NCBI RefSeq assembly: GCF_016586355.1
Contig: NZ_BLYI01000038.1
Coordinates: 1-52,031 of the forward strand
From: Anaerostipes butyraticus
GTDB lineage: Bacteria > Bacillota > Clostridia > Lachnospirales > Lachnospiraceae
Length of the DNA: 52,031 bases
Reading direction: 5' to 3'
In this document: positions 40,691-49,574 of the stretch, in pieces
Position numbering within the stretch: the stretch's first letter is position 1
Layout: each line of letters begins with the position of its first letter
Translations under genes and position numbers: made by a program
Notes under the pieces: model-generated
The model's database searches: none
What the model saw: only the letters and a program-made list of their open reading frames with translations
What the model was told of the DNA's origin: nothing

Positions 40691-42179
40691 ACGAGCAAAA
40701 CAGGAAATCAAAGATTCCATTGAAGCATATCTGAAGAAAAATGAATACGGAGAGTATGAGATTCCGTCCATCCGTCAGAGACCGATTCTTTTGATGGGGC
40801 CTCCGGGAATCGGAAAAACACAGATCATGGAGCAGATTGCCAGGGAATGCGGCATTGGGCTGGTTGCCTATACGATCACTCATCATACGAGACAGAGCGC
40901 CATCGGACTTCCGTTTATCAGAGAAAAAGAATATGGCGGGACTACATTTTCTGTTACGGAATATACCATGAGTGAGATCATTGCGTCTGTATATGAGAAG
41001 ATGGAGAAAACAGGGAACAAGGAAGGAATTTTATTCATTGATGAGATTAACTGTGTGTCCGAAACTCTGGCGCCGACCATGCTGCAGTTTCTGCAGTGTA
41101 AAATGTTTGGAAACCAGAAGATACCGGATGGATGGATGATTGTTGCCGCAGGAAATCCGCCGGAGTACAATAAATCTGTCCGGGATTTTGATGTGGTAAC
41201 ACTGGATCGTATTAAAAAGATTGATGTGGAAGCGGATTACGGAGTGTGGAAGGAATATGCTTATCAGGCAGGAATCCATCCGGCTATTCTGGCCTATCTG
41301 GAAATCCGCAAGGAATATTTTTACCGGATGGAGACGACGGTGGATGGAAAGGCATTTGTGACAGCCAGGGGATGGGAAGATTTGTCCCGGCTGATCCAGG
41401 TATATGAAGAGCTGGGAAAGGAAATCGACCGGGAAGTAGTCCATCAGTATCTGCAGCATGGGAAAATTGCCAAGGATTTTGCCAATTATTACGCTCTGTA
41501 TAAGAAATACAAAGAAGATTATGGGATTGAGCGGATTCTGCAGGGACAGTTCCAGCCGGAAACGATCCAGAGACTGAAATTTGCGGCCTTTGATGAAAAG
41601 TTAAGTGTAGTAGAGCTGTTAAATGGAAAATTAAGTGAGTTGTTTAAAAACTGCTGGAAGACGGATACGTATGTAACCCAGCTGTTCTCCTGGCTGAAAC
41701 AGATGAAGGCCAGGGAATCTGTGGAAGAGATTGTAAAAGAAGCAAAAGAAGGGCTGGAACAGAGAAAACAGGCGGAACAGATCGGCAAAGAGGAGGAATA
41801 TATCTTCAAGGATGTGATTGCGGATCTGGAAGGCTACAGCCGGATGCAGCAGAGAGAACATCTGGATTTCCCGGCAGCTTTTGAAAAAATAAGAGAAGAT
41901 TTCCAGGAAAAGACACGAAAGAGAGAACGGGAAATCGAAGAAACCCAGGAAGCTCTTTATCATGCCTTCGAGTTTATGGAAGAGGCCTTTGGAGAGAGTC
42001 AGGAAATGGTAGTCTTTGTAACAGAGTTAAATGTAAATTATTACAGCATTCAGTTTATCAAAGAAAATGGATGCGACAAATATTATCAGTACAACAAAGG
42101 ACTTCTGTTCGATGAACAGCAGGAAGCGATTTCAACGGAGTTAGAAAATCTGAAACAGAAAATGAGGCTGAGTGAATGA
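40680..42179 (+). CDS. MoxR-type AAA+ ATPase
   Basis: 499 residues. Walker A GPPGIGKT (40-47), Walker B LFIDEIN (Asp121, Glu122), and a C-terminal region of long helices with coiled-coil character (about 340-470). Together with the VWA protein it forms a pair like RavA-ViaA, NorQ-NorD or CbbQ-CbbO, which use ATP to open or metallate partner proteins. ATG 40680 follows GGAG by ten bases; an upstream GTG at 40662 overlaps that site. It overlaps the next gene by four bases (ATGA). Confidence 0.88.
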   Translation: MNIKRAKQEIKDSIEAYLKKNEYGEYEIPSIRQRPILLMGPPGIGKTQIMEQIARECGIGLVAYTITHHTRQSAIGLPFIREKEYGGTTFSVTEYTMSEIIASVYEKMEKTGNKEGILFIDEINCVSETLAPTMLQFLQCKMFGNQKIPDGWMIVAAGNPPEYNKSVRDFDVVTLDRIKKIDVEADYGVWKEYAYQAGIHPAILAYLEIRKEYFYRMETTVDGKAFVTARGWEDLSRLIQVYEELGKEIDREVVHQYLQHGKIAKDFANYYALYKKYKEDYGIERILQGQFQPETIQRLKFAAFDEKLSVVELLNGKLSELFKNCWKTDTYVTQLFSWLKQMKARESVEEIVKEAKEGLEQRKQAEQIGKEEEYIFKDVIADLEGYSRMQQREHLDFPAAFEKIREDFQEKTRKREREIEETQEALYHAFEFMEEAFGESQEMVVFVTELNVNYYSIQFIKENGCDKYYQYNKGLLFDEQQEAISTELENLKQKMRLSE

Positions 42180-42955
42180 CGAAAACTGTCAGACAAAGAG
42201 AAAAAGAAGATTATCTTGGAACAATGTATGCCATGAAACGGAAGGATCATCAGATCATAAAGGCAGAGATTGCCAGAGAACTGGGAGTATCTGCCGCAAA
42301 AGTAGACCGGCTGTCCCGGGAACTGACAGAAGAAGGCTATCTGCAGAGGGATGGAAGCAGAGGGCTGTTTCTGACTCCGTTTGGCCTGAGCAAAGGACAG
42401 GAATGGATGGAGAGAAAACGATGCCTGACAGAATTTTTGTGCCTGGTATCCGGAGTGGACCGGAGTCTGGCGCAGGAAAATGCCTGTGCCATAGAACATA
42501 TCCTGGATGAGAGAGTTCTTATGGGAATCCGTATGTTTATGCAAAGCAGGCATACGTATTCTTACACCATGCGCGAAAGTGATCTGAATCTGATGTTCCC
42601 CGAAGGAAAGAGGGAATTTCCGGCGGCTTTCTTTGAAAAAGGGACAAGTCATCCAAGAATCCTGTCAGAGGAATACTGGGACTTTGAGAAGAAAGCAAAG
42701 GCAGTAATCTGCAGGGAGAGTTTTCTGTATCTTTGTCCTGCGGCTGAAAAAACGGAAATCAGAGCGCTGGAGTATTCAGAGAAAGATCGTTGGGAGAGAG
42801 CTGTCAGAGAAAAAAACGGATTTGCAGTTCCTGCAAGAACGCTGCATTGCATTTTAAGACAGAGCGGAAGGATATCAGAAGGAACTGTACCAATCAGGAC
42901 GTTAAAAGAGAACGGACAATGGCATGAATGTATTCTGGCGGTTTCACTGATATGA
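42176..42955 (+). CDS. DtxR-like winged-helix protein 1 in MoxR-VWA unit
   Basis: 259 residues. The first 110 align by eye with DtxR/MntR: EDYLGTMYAM, an HTH (AEIARELGVSAAKVDRLSREL), a wing, and ENACAIEHIL giving the Cys104-x-x-Glu107-His108 metal site. The His of the other site (RH in DtxR) is replaced by RKRC. The C-terminal 140 residues have no family I know. Overlap with the ATPase gene makes it part of the unit rather than a separate regulator; it could regulate it or be a metal-binding client. Confidence 0.75.
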   Translation: MTKTVRQREKEDYLGTMYAMKRKDHQIIKAEIARELGVSAAKVDRLSRELTEEGYLQRDGSRGLFLTPFGLSKGQEWMERKRCLTEFLCLVSGVDRSLAQENACAIEHILDERVLMGIRMFMQSRHTYSYTMRESDLNLMFPEGKREFPAAFFEKGTSHPRILSEEYWDFEKKAKAVICRESFLYLCPAAEKTEIRALEYSEKDRWERAVREKNGFAVPARTLHCILRQSGRISEGTVPIRTLKENGQWHECILAVSLI

Positions 42956-42968
42956 CCGGGAGGATGAA

Positions 42969-43808
42969 ATGGAAAAAAGCAATCACCCTAATGTGTTCTG
43001 GCTGAGATGTCTGCAGGATGTGAAATATCAGACAGAGGAAAAAGGGAAATATAATGAAGCAGAAACAGCCCGGAAGCTGGGAGTTAACCGTTCCACCATA
43101 TCCCGCTGGATGAAAAAAAGCCAGGAGCAGGGGTTTGTTTCAGGAAGTGAAAAGAAACTGACGAAAAAGGGAGAAGAATACCTTCGGTTTTATGATGAAA
43201 TTGAGAAGGATCTGATGGAATATTTTGAGAATCTGGGAGTGGAAGAAGGAAATCGGAGTCAGGCGGCTGCCGGTATGATCGATTCGGTGGATCCGGCAGT
43301 CATTAGAAAAATGTGCCAGAAAGAGAAAAAGCACCTTCGGTATGATAAGATTGGTGAAAATGAAGGAAAAGAAATAAGACAGGTTCCGTATGAACAGCTG
43401 AAAGATTTCCTGAAAGCCGGCACGTATCCGGTGGATTTTGCACTTTACCGGCAGGGAAAAGACAGGCAGACTCTTTCTATGGCGGATATGGGATTTCAGA
43501 AGCCGGGATATCTTGTGTACGAAGAAGACCGGCAGTATCTGGAACTGGCCATACAGGAAATCAGGGCGTATACGAAAGGCGGAGTCCTGCTGTCCGGTCA
43601 TGTTCAGAGTATAAAATACAGAAATCGACAGGATGTGATTGAGGAACTGCCTTTTATGGAATCGAAAGTAAGGATTCCTCTGCAGGCGTTCTGGTTTGAA
43701 ACTTTGTCTGAATGGGAAATGAGCGGGCAGGTCCAGCTGTTTATGACCAGCAGTGTAGGAGAACGAAGAATGCCGGAGAGTTCAGCTGTGCTGATCCTGA
43801 GGTTTTAA
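42969..43808 (+). CDS. DtxR-like winged-helix protein 2 in MoxR-VWA unit
   Basis: 279 residues, a diverged paralogue of the preceding gene: HTH AETARKLGVNRSTISRWMKKS, wing, then the position of the metal motif reads AAAGMIDSVD, so Cys, Glu and His are all lost. The C-terminal halves of the two proteins share a similar layout of strands ending in a hydrophobic strand (SAVLILRF; ILAVSLI). Loss of ligands in one copy suggests a heteromeric or structural role. It starts 13 nt after gene 1 and is followed by a terminator. Confidence 0.7.
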   Translation: MEKSNHPNVFWLRCLQDVKYQTEEKGKYNEAETARKLGVNRSTISRWMKKSQEQGFVSGSEKKLTKKGEEYLRFYDEIEKDLMEYFENLGVEEGNRSQAAAGMIDSVDPAVIRKMCQKEKKHLRYDKIGENEGKEIRQVPYEQLKDFLKAGTYPVDFALYRQGKDRQTLSMADMGFQKPGYLVYEEDRQYLELAIQEIRAYTKGGVLLSGHVQSIKYRNRQDVIEELPFMESKVRIPLQAFWFETLSEWEMSGQVQLFMTSSVGERRMPESSAVLILRF

Positions 43809-43895
43809 TTGAAAACAATTTTCAATAAGAAGAAAAATGTTGCAGGGGTGCAGCAAAAATAAGGAAGACAGGAAAAGAAAGAAAATATTGAGAAA

Positions 43896-43928
43896 AATCC
43901 ATCTTTCAGATGAAAGGTGGATTTTTTT
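43896..43928 (+). terminator. Terminator closing the MoxR-VWA unit
   Basis: A 12-bp stem (43896-43907 with 43912-43923, one GU pair) with an AGAT loop and T7. Confidence 0.92.
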
Positions 43929-43966
43929 ATGATCATTTTTTTAGAAAATCGAGGAAAATCCTGCTG

Positions 43967-44027
43967 TTGACAGGGGAAACTTTTCTATGGTACATGTTAG
44001 ATGCCTTTTGAGTTACACAAAACTAAC
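43967..44027 (+). promoter_or_regulatory. YbaN-ABC operon promoter region with variant DtxR-type operator
   Basis: TTGACA at 43967-43972, with a weak -10 (TACATG, 43991-43996, 18-base spacing). GTTAC-ACAAAA-CTAAC at 44012-44027 matches the GTTAG-N6-CTAAC element at all but one position. A further isolated GTTAG lies at 43996-44000. Confidence 0.5.
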
Positions 44028-44049
44028 CAAAGCGGATAAGGAGATATCT

Positions 44050-44454
44050 ATGAAAAAACAGCCATCACGAATTTTTTGGATTTTGATCGGATTTATAAGC
44101 CTGGGACTGGGAACCGTGGGGATCCTGCTTCCGATTCTGCCGACTGTGCCGTTTTACATGGCGGCGGCCTTTTGCTTTGCAAAAAGTTCCCCAAGACTGC
44201 ATCAGTGGTTTCTTGGAACCGGACTTTATAAAAAACATCTGGAAAGTTTTGCAGAAGAAAAATCAATGACCATGAAAACCAAGTGTTCCATCGTTGGAAC
44301 CGTTACTGTTGTTATGCTGGCCGGATTTCTGGCAATGCACCGCGTGCCGGCAGGCCGGATTTGCATTTTGATCGTCTGGATCTGTCATATCCTGTATTTC
44401 TTTTTCAAGGTGGAAACAAAGAAAACAGGACATAAGGAGGCAGCTTATGATTAA
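44050..44454 (+). CDS. DUF454 (YbaN) family inner-membrane protein
   Basis: 134 residues with three to four membrane segments. [35 protein letters not shown] (quoted in part: [12 protein letters not shown]) is the DUF454/YbaN hallmark, function unknown. ATG 44050 has AAGGAGA upstream; the frame is open back to 43987 but that part covers the operator. It overlaps the ABC gene by eight bases. Confidence 0.85.
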   Translation: MKKQPSRIFWILIGFISLGLGTVGILLPILPTVPFYMAAAFCFAKSSPRLHQWFLGTGLYKKHLESFAEEKSMTMKTKCSIVGTVTVVMLAGFLAMHRVPAGRICILIVWICHILYFFFKVETKKTGHKEAAYD

Positions 44455-46210
44455 GACAAGGCTTCTGGCTTTACTATCCGAAGGGAAAAAATACATCATA
44501 TATCAGGTGCTGTGGCAGTGGGCCGTGCTCCTTGGACAAATCATATCGGTGTTTGCGATTGGAAATCTGGTACAGAAAATCCTGGAAGGCAGAGGAAATA
44601 AGGAAATCGTATTTCTTACATTGTGGATCCTGATTTTAATGACGGCTCTGAGATTTCTGGCAGACCAGATGGCGGCACGAATGTCTTACGCAGCCAGCGC
44701 CGGTGTAAAAAGGATTCTGAGAGACAAGATTTATGAAAAGCTTCTGAAACTGGGCGCATCCTACCGGGAACGAATTTCATCAGCAGAGGCGGTGCAGATG
44801 AGCGTGGAAGGCGTAGAACAGCTGGAGACTTATTTTGGACGGTATCTGCCTCAGTTATTTTACAGTATACTGGCGCCTGTCACACTTTTTTTCTGCCTGA
44901 AGCCCATCAGTTTAAAAGCAAGTGCGGTTTTGCTGATCTGTGTCCCTTTGATTCCTATATCCATCGTGGCGGTACAGAAAATCGCAAAAAGACTTCTCCA
45001 GCGTTACTGGGGAATGTATACACAGCTGGGAGACAGCTTCCTGGAAAATCTCCAGGGGATGACGACACTGAAAATTTATCAGGCGGATGAACAGAAAGCG
45101 GCTGAAATGGATGAAGAAGCCAGCCGGTTCCGAAAGATTACGATGAAAGTTCTGACCATGCAGTTAAATTCCACCAGTGTGATGGATATCATCGCCTATG
45201 GCGGCGCGGCAGCAGGAATGATTCTGGCGGTCAGAGAGTTTATGGCAGGAAATGTATCTTTCGGCGGAGCCCTGGTCATAATCCTGCTGGCGGCAGAATT
45301 TTTCATTCCCCTGCGTCTGCTGGGATCCTTTTTTCACATCGCGATGAATGGAATGGCGGCCAGTGATAAGATTTTTGCCCTTCTGGATCAGGAAGAACCC
45401 AGACAGGGGACCGAAGATTTCCCGGAAGATGATTTTGGCATTCATATAAAAAATGTGAGCTTTTCTTATGATGGGAAGCGGCAAATCCTGAAAGATATTT
45501 CCATGGAATTTCCGTCTGGAAGCTTCATTTCCCTGGTGGGAGAATCCGGATGCGGGAAAAGCACCATTGCAGGAATTCTGGCCGGAAAAAATAAGAATGA
45601 TCAAGGGGAGGTCTGCATTGGACAGACTCCGCTTGAGAACATCAGGGAAGAGGAAAGGATGAAGCACATCACCCTGGTAACACATAACAGTTATCTGTTC
45701 CAGGGAACTGTGGAGGAAAATCTCAGAATGGCAAAGCCGGACGCGGAATTGTCTGAAATGCGGGAAGCGCTGCAGGCAGTGAATCTGCTGGACTTTTTAA
45801 ATGATCAGGACGGCCTGCAGACAAAACTGACGGAAAAAGCAGAAAATTTCTCCGGAGGGCAGCGTCAGAGGCTGGCGCTGGCACGAGCTTTGCTTCACGA
45901 TACCCCGATTTATATTTTTGATGAAGCGGCGTCGAATATTGATGCCGAAAGCGAAGAAATGATCATGGATGTGATCCGGAAACTGGCAGAAACAAAAACA
46001 GTGCTGCTGATTTCCCACAGACTGTCCAATGTAACAGAATGTGACCGGATTTATATGATGGAAGGCGGTCAGATAAAAGAACAGGGAACCCATGATCAGC
46101 TGATTTCCAGGGAAGGAAAATACAAAATGTTATATCAGGAACAGAGAGAACTGGAACAATACGTCCGGATACCGGATGCAGGAGAGGAGGCACAGGATGC
46201 ATCACAATAG
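44447..46210 (+). CDS. ABC transporter, fused permease-ATPase (first half)
   Basis: 587 residues: six-helix permease domain (about 1-310) and ATPase domain with Walker [10 protein letters not shown], signature [16 protein letters not shown] and Walker [10 protein letters not shown]. With the next gene it forms a heterodimeric type IV exporter-fold transporter resembling CydDC or IrtAB. IrtAB-type proteins import siderophores; the DtxR-type operator upstream would suit iron or haem traffic, but the substrate is not readable. Confidence 0.9.
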   Translation: MIKTRLLALLSEGKKYIIYQVLWQWAVLLGQIISVFAIGNLVQKILEGRGNKEIVFLTLWILILMTALRFLADQMAARMSYAASAGVKRILRDKIYEKLLKLGASYRERISSAEAVQMSVEGVEQLETYFGRYLPQLFYSILAPVTLFFCLKPISLKASAVLLICVPLIPISIVAVQKIAKRLLQRYWGMYTQLGDSFLENLQGMTTLKIYQADEQKAAEMDEEASRFRKITMKVLTMQLNSTSVMDIIAYGGAAAGMILAVREFMAGNVSFGGALVIILLAAEFFIPLRLLGSFFHIAMNGMAASDKIFALLDQEEPRQGTEDFPEDDFGIHIKNVSFSYDGKRQILKDISMEFPSGSFISLVGESGCGKSTIAGILAGKNKNDQGEVCIGQTPLENIREEERMKHITLVTHNSYLFQGTVEENLRMAKPDAELSEMREALQAVNLLDFLNDQDGLQTKLTEKAENFSGGQRQRLALARALLHDTPIYIFDEAASNIDAESEEMIMDVIRKLAETKTVLLISHRLSNVTECDRIYMMEGGQIKEQGTHDQLISREGKYKMLYQEQRELEQYVRIPDAGEEAQDASQ

Positions 46211-47858
46211 AAGAAGTGCCATAAAAATCATGAGCCGTCTGATTGTGCTGGTCAGACCGCTGATTCATCTGATGGTTCTGGCGGTGCTGCTGGGAAGCGC
46301 AGGATATCTGTGCGCCATTTTCCTTACGATCGCAGCTGCGTACGGCTTGTTAAGAGAACTGGCAGGGATAACGGCCGGAAGTATTTTTATCGGTATGGGA
46401 GTTATGGCGGTTATGAGGGGAATCCTTCATTATGCAGAACAATACTGCAATCATTATATTGCGTTTCGTCTGCTTGCCATCATCCGGCATAAGGTATTTG
46501 CAGCACTGCGCAGATTATGTCCGGCGAAACTGGAAGGCAGGGAAAAAGGAAATCTGATTTCCATTATTACTTCGGATATTGAACTGCTGGAAGTATTTTA
46601 TGCTCATACAATTTCACCGGTTTGTATCGCGGTTCTTACATCTCTGATCATGATCATCTTTATCGGACGATACCACTGGGCGGCGGGAGCATTTGCAGCC
46701 GCAGCCTATATCATAGTGGGAGCAGTGATTCCTTTATGGAATGGGAAAAAGGGAGCTGCCACAGGCATGGAGTTTCGTGACGGACTGGGACATCTCAACA
46801 GTTTTGTTCTGGATTCCCTTCACGGAATCGATGAAACCATCCAATACGGCCAGGGAAGGAAACGGAAACAGGAGATGATGGAGCGGTCCAGAAATCTCGG
46901 AAACCTGCAGAAACATTTAAATCGTATGGAAGCAGGACAGAAAGCGGTTACAAACCTGGTGATTCTGGCGGCCTCGTTTCTTATGCTGTTTATGACATGG
47001 AACCTGTATCAGACGGGACAGCTTCGTTTTGAAGGTATGGTGCTTGTTGCGACTGCCATGATGGGGTCATTTGGACCGGCTGTAGCTTTATCGAATCTGT
47101 CCAATAACCTTCATCAGACGCTGGCATGCGGAGAACGGGTTCTTTCTCTGCTGGAAGAAGAGCCGGCGGTGGAAGAAATTCCGGACAGAGAAGAAGCGAA
47201 GATGGATTTTAGTGGAGCCAGTGCGGAGAATGTTACATTTTCTTATGGGGAAGGGGAGACTCTAAAGGACTGTACGCTTGAAATACCGAAGGGAAAGGTT
47301 GTAGGGATTTATGGAAAAAGCGGTTCCGGAAAATCAACGCTATTAAAACTTCTGATGCGGTTTTGGGAGACAGATCAGGGAGAAATCCGGATATCCGGAC
47401 AAAAGATCAGGGAAATACCGACGCGGAGGCTTCGGAATACTCAGTCTTATGTAACACAGGAAACACAGATATTCCATGACACGATTGCAGGAAATATCTC
47501 GGTCGGAAAACCAGGGGCATCCAGAGAAGAAATTATAGAAGCAGCTAAAAAGGCGTCTCTCCATAAATTTATTGAGTCACTTCCCAATGGCTATGATACG
47601 AATGCAGGAGAGCTGGGGGATTGTTTATCCGGCGGAGAAAAACAAAGGATCGGAATTGCCAGGGCGTTCCTTCATGACGCCCCGATGATGCTTCTGGACG
47701 AGCCTACCAGCAATCTGGATTCGTTAAATGAAGGAATGATTTTAAAGTCACTGGAGAAGGAACGGAATCAGAGAACTGTGGTTCTTGTATCTCACAGACA
47801 GTCTACGATTAGTTTTGCGGATACTATTTATCAGATGAAGAGCGGGAGGATGTCTTAG
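46197..47858 (+). CDS. ABC transporter, fused permease-ATPase (second half)
   Basis: 553 residues. Six-helix permease (about 15-300), then ATPase with Walker A GKSGSGKST, signature LSGGEKQRIGIARAFL and Walker B MMLLDEPTS. ATG 46197 has GAGGAGG upstream; an in-frame ATG at 46176 precedes that site. It overlaps its partner gene by 14 bases. In the first ATPase the Walker B Glu is followed by AAS and here by PTS, as is usual in asymmetric pairs. Confidence 0.9.
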   Translation: MHHNRRSAIKIMSRLIVLVRPLIHLMVLAVLLGSAGYLCAIFLTIAAAYGLLRELAGITAGSIFIGMGVMAVMRGILHYAEQYCNHYIAFRLLAIIRHKVFAALRRLCPAKLEGREKGNLISIITSDIELLEVFYAHTISPVCIAVLTSLIMIIFIGRYHWAAGAFAAAAYIIVGAVIPLWNGKKGAATGMEFRDGLGHLNSFVLDSLHGIDETIQYGQGRKRKQEMMERSRNLGNLQKHLNRMEAGQKAVTNLVILAASFLMLFMTWNLYQTGQLRFEGMVLVATAMMGSFGPAVALSNLSNNLHQTLACGERVLSLLEEEPAVEEIPDREEAKMDFSGASAENVTFSYGEGETLKDCTLEIPKGKVVGIYGKSGSGKSTLLKLLMRFWETDQGEIRISGQKIREIPTRRLRNTQSYVTQETQIFHDTIAGNISVGKPGASREEIIEAAKKASLHKFIESLPNGYDTNAGELGDCLSGGEKQRIGIARAFLHDAPMMLLDEPTSNLDSLNEGMILKSLEKERNQRTVVLVSHRQSTISFADTIYQMKSGRMS

Positions 47859-47884
47859 AAAAACTTGACAGAAGGAGAAAAAAC

Positions 47885-48268
47885 ATGACATTTTTAAATA
47901 TGATACTGCCATGGTTTGTTACACTTTGCATCGTTTTATTATCACTGAATTATCCTGTACGAAAATATTGCCAGAGACGCTGCCTGGCATCCCGGGATAT
48001 ATCTTACAAGGGATACCGGTTTTTAAGAAAAAGCCACAGAGTATTAGGAATCCTGACGATCATCCTTACCTTTCTTCACTGCCGGCTGTCCTCTGCGGGT
48101 CCCGGCATGAATATAGGAAAAATCAGCTTTTTGATTTTACTGCTGATGTTTATCATACATTTATTTCGTAATACAATGAAAAAGAAGTGGATTATTCTTC
48201 ATCGGATGCTGGCAGTACTGCTATGGGTAACGATCATCGTACATATCGTACAGGAAGTATGGATGTAA
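47885..48268 (+). CDS. Small ferric-reductase-like (cytochrome b-type) membrane protein
   Basis: 127 residues with about four membrane helices. Paired His residues inside helices (SHRVLGILTIILTFLH and HLFRN, then LHRMLAVLLW and VHIVQE) resemble the bis-haem core of ferric reductase-like transmembrane domains. No FAD/NAD domain is attached. It could reduce a ferric ligand or pass electrons for the upstream transporter. AAGGAG precedes ATG 47885. Assigned by His pattern only. Confidence 0.65.
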   Translation: MTFLNMILPWFVTLCIVLLSLNYPVRKYCQRRCLASRDISYKGYRFLRKSHRVLGILTIILTFLHCRLSSAGPGMNIGKISFLILLLMFIIHLFRNTMKKKWIILHRMLAVLLWVTIIVHIVQEVWM

Positions 48269-48279
48269 AAAAGTGCAGG

Positions 48280-48311
48280 GCGGAGAATTCCTTTTGGAGT
48301 TCTCTGCTTTG
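48280..48311 (+). terminator. Probable terminator of the YbaN-ABC operon
   Basis: A 12-bp stem (48280-48291 with 48296-48307, two GU pairs) with a TTTT loop; the following T run is short (TTT). Confidence 0.6.
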
Positions 48312-48369
48312 TGAAATTTCAGGCGAAAAAAGGAATAGAATAAGAAAATAAAAAAATATGAAAAAAAGG

Positions 48370-48398
48370 TTGACAAAGAAGAAATTATACGGTAGAAT
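48370..48398 (+). promoter_or_regulatory. tRNA-Gly(GCC) promoter
   Basis: Consensus TTGACA (48370-48375), 17-base spacer, TAGAAT (48393-48398). Confidence 0.88.
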
Positions 48399-48428
48399 CA
48401 TCATTGTTCTGAAAAACACAGAACATAT

Positions 48429-48501
48429 GCGATAGTGGCGTAGCTGGTAACGCGCAACCTTGCCAAGGTTGAGACCGCGGGTTCGAACCCCGTCTATCGC
48501 T
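48429..48501 (+). tRNA. tRNA-Gly(GCC)
   Basis: 73 nt. Acceptor GCGATAG pairs with CTATCGC, anticodon loop TTGCCAA (GCC), T loop TTCGAAC, discriminator T as usual for Gly; CCA not encoded. Confidence 0.97.
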
Positions 48502-48513
48502 CTATTACAAATC

Positions 48514-48553
48514 GCCGTAAACCATAGGTATACTTAAGGTTTACGGCTTTTTT
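48514..48553 (+). terminator. Terminator after tRNA-Gly
   Basis: A 10-bp perfect stem GCCGTAAACC/GGTTTACGGC (48514-48523, 48538-48547) with T6. Confidence 0.92.
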
Positions 48554-48639
48554 CTTTTCTTAAAATGATATTACACTTGTTACACTTTCAGGCAGCAGGA
48601 AAAGCTGAACCTGTTTTCCGATCCTGATTTTTATAAAAT

Positions 48640-48719
48640 GAAAAATGACAAAAGCCCCAATTCAGATGTTCTGGATCGGGGCTTTTGCGGAACATGGAAT
48701 CCCGGAACACACCGGGAAT
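48640..48719 (-). terminator. Tandem hairpins, probable minus-strand terminator
   Basis: CAAAAGCCCC (48650-48659) pairs with GGGGCTTTTG (48679-48688), with an inner CAGA/TCTG helix; read on the minus strand it is followed by TCATTTTTC. A second stem TCCCGG/CCGGGA lies at about 48700-48718. These would end a transcript coming from the minus-strand peptide gene. The rest of 48554-48780 shows no gene. Confidence 0.6.
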
Positions 48720-48782
48720 GGAAACGTTATAAAATAAACAGTAAAAGATAAAAGAGCTTGTCATTAAAATCGGCCTTTAAAA

Positions 48783-48833
48783 CTACTTGGTTCGTTTAAA
48801 GAGACTGAAAAGCCATGCCAGCCATGCAAACAT
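48783..48833 (-). CDS. Candidate 16-residue hydrophobic peptide
   Basis: An open frame for MFAWLAWLFSLFKRTK starts with ATG at 48833 and ends with TAG, with GAGGTGG five bases upstream and hairpin terminators downstream. The peptide is an amphipathic or membrane-inserting helix with a basic tail, as in small type I toxins or phenol-soluble-modulin-like peptides. No family is known to me. The promoter is unclear (A/T-rich TATATTATAAG on this strand). Support is limited to ribosome site, terminator and composition. Confidence 0.5.
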   Translation of the reverse strand: MFAWLAWLFSLFKRTK

Positions 48834-48930
48834 ATTACCACCTCGTATTCTTTCGAAAAACGTTTCTCTATACTTATAATATACTACGTTATGAGATCGT
48901 TATACAGTTAAAAATCTGTGAAAAAACAAC

Positions 48931-49425
48931 TTATATAAAATCGCGGATTTTTTGATTCAGATGTGCAAGGTCTTCTTTATCAGGATGAGTCAGAGCCTGA
49001 TCAAAGTTGGCAATCAGCTGTCTGGCTTTTTCCGGTTCCTGAGACATCATGGCCTCGTAGCGTTTCCGTACAGAATCCGGCATTTTTCCCTGACACATAA
49101 ATGTACCGGTTACCTGACAGGATTTTGGAATCTGTTCCCTGACTCTGGATAAAATCTGTTCAAAGTAAGCATCGCTTTGTCCAAATCCGGCAGTGCCAAA
49201 TAAAAAGATTTTTTTGCTGCTCAGCAGAGTAAGAAAATCGGTTACTGTTTCATCGCAGCAGCCCTTATCAGTCCAGAAACCAAGGAAGATCAGATCGGCT
49301 TCTGCAGCCTCGGCAGATGGTTTTCCAAAGTAGATGACGGAATCATCCGGAAGGCTGGATTTTAAATGTTCTGCAAGAAGTTTTGTATTGCCGGTACGGC
49401 TGCTGTAAACAATAGAATACTTCAT
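48931..49425 (-). CDS. Flavodoxin-family protein, BilS-like
   Basis: 164 residues. The FMN phosphate loop is YSSRTGNTKLLAEHL; LGFWTDKGCCDE and FLFGTAGFG form the flavin loops, and TFMCQGKMPDSVRKRYE follows. The FWTDKG and MCQGKMP motifs resemble BilS, the flavodoxin-like partner of bilirubin reductase BilR; that assignment is from memory of the family and bilR is not in this window. ATG at 49425 follows AGGAGA. Confidence 0.82.
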   Translation of the reverse strand: MKYSIVYSSRTGNTKLLAEHLKSSLPDDSVIYFGKPSAEAAEADLIFLGFWTDKGCCDETVTDFLTLLSSKKIFLFGTAGFGQSDAYFEQILSRVREQIPKSCQVTGTFMCQGKMPDSVRKRYEAMMSQEPEKARQLIANFDQALTHPDKEDLAHLNQKIRDFI

Positions 49426-49525
49426 ATTATATCTCCTGTTATGTAAAAATAATAGTTATCAGGTTTTTGAATAGAAATAGTATAGGATGACGGATAGGAA
49501 CTGTCAAAGGGCGGCAGCGGAAAAT

Positions 49526-49558
49526 GGCCGTACCCGGAGATTCGCAGCGGATACGGCC
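49526..49558 (-). terminator. Terminator after the DUF378 gene
   Basis: GGCCGTA (49526-49532) pairs with TACGGCC (49552-49558), extended by CCG/CGG after one mismatch; on the minus strand ATTTTCC follows. Confidence 0.6.
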
Positions 49559-49574
49559 TGATTTTTGATGCTGC

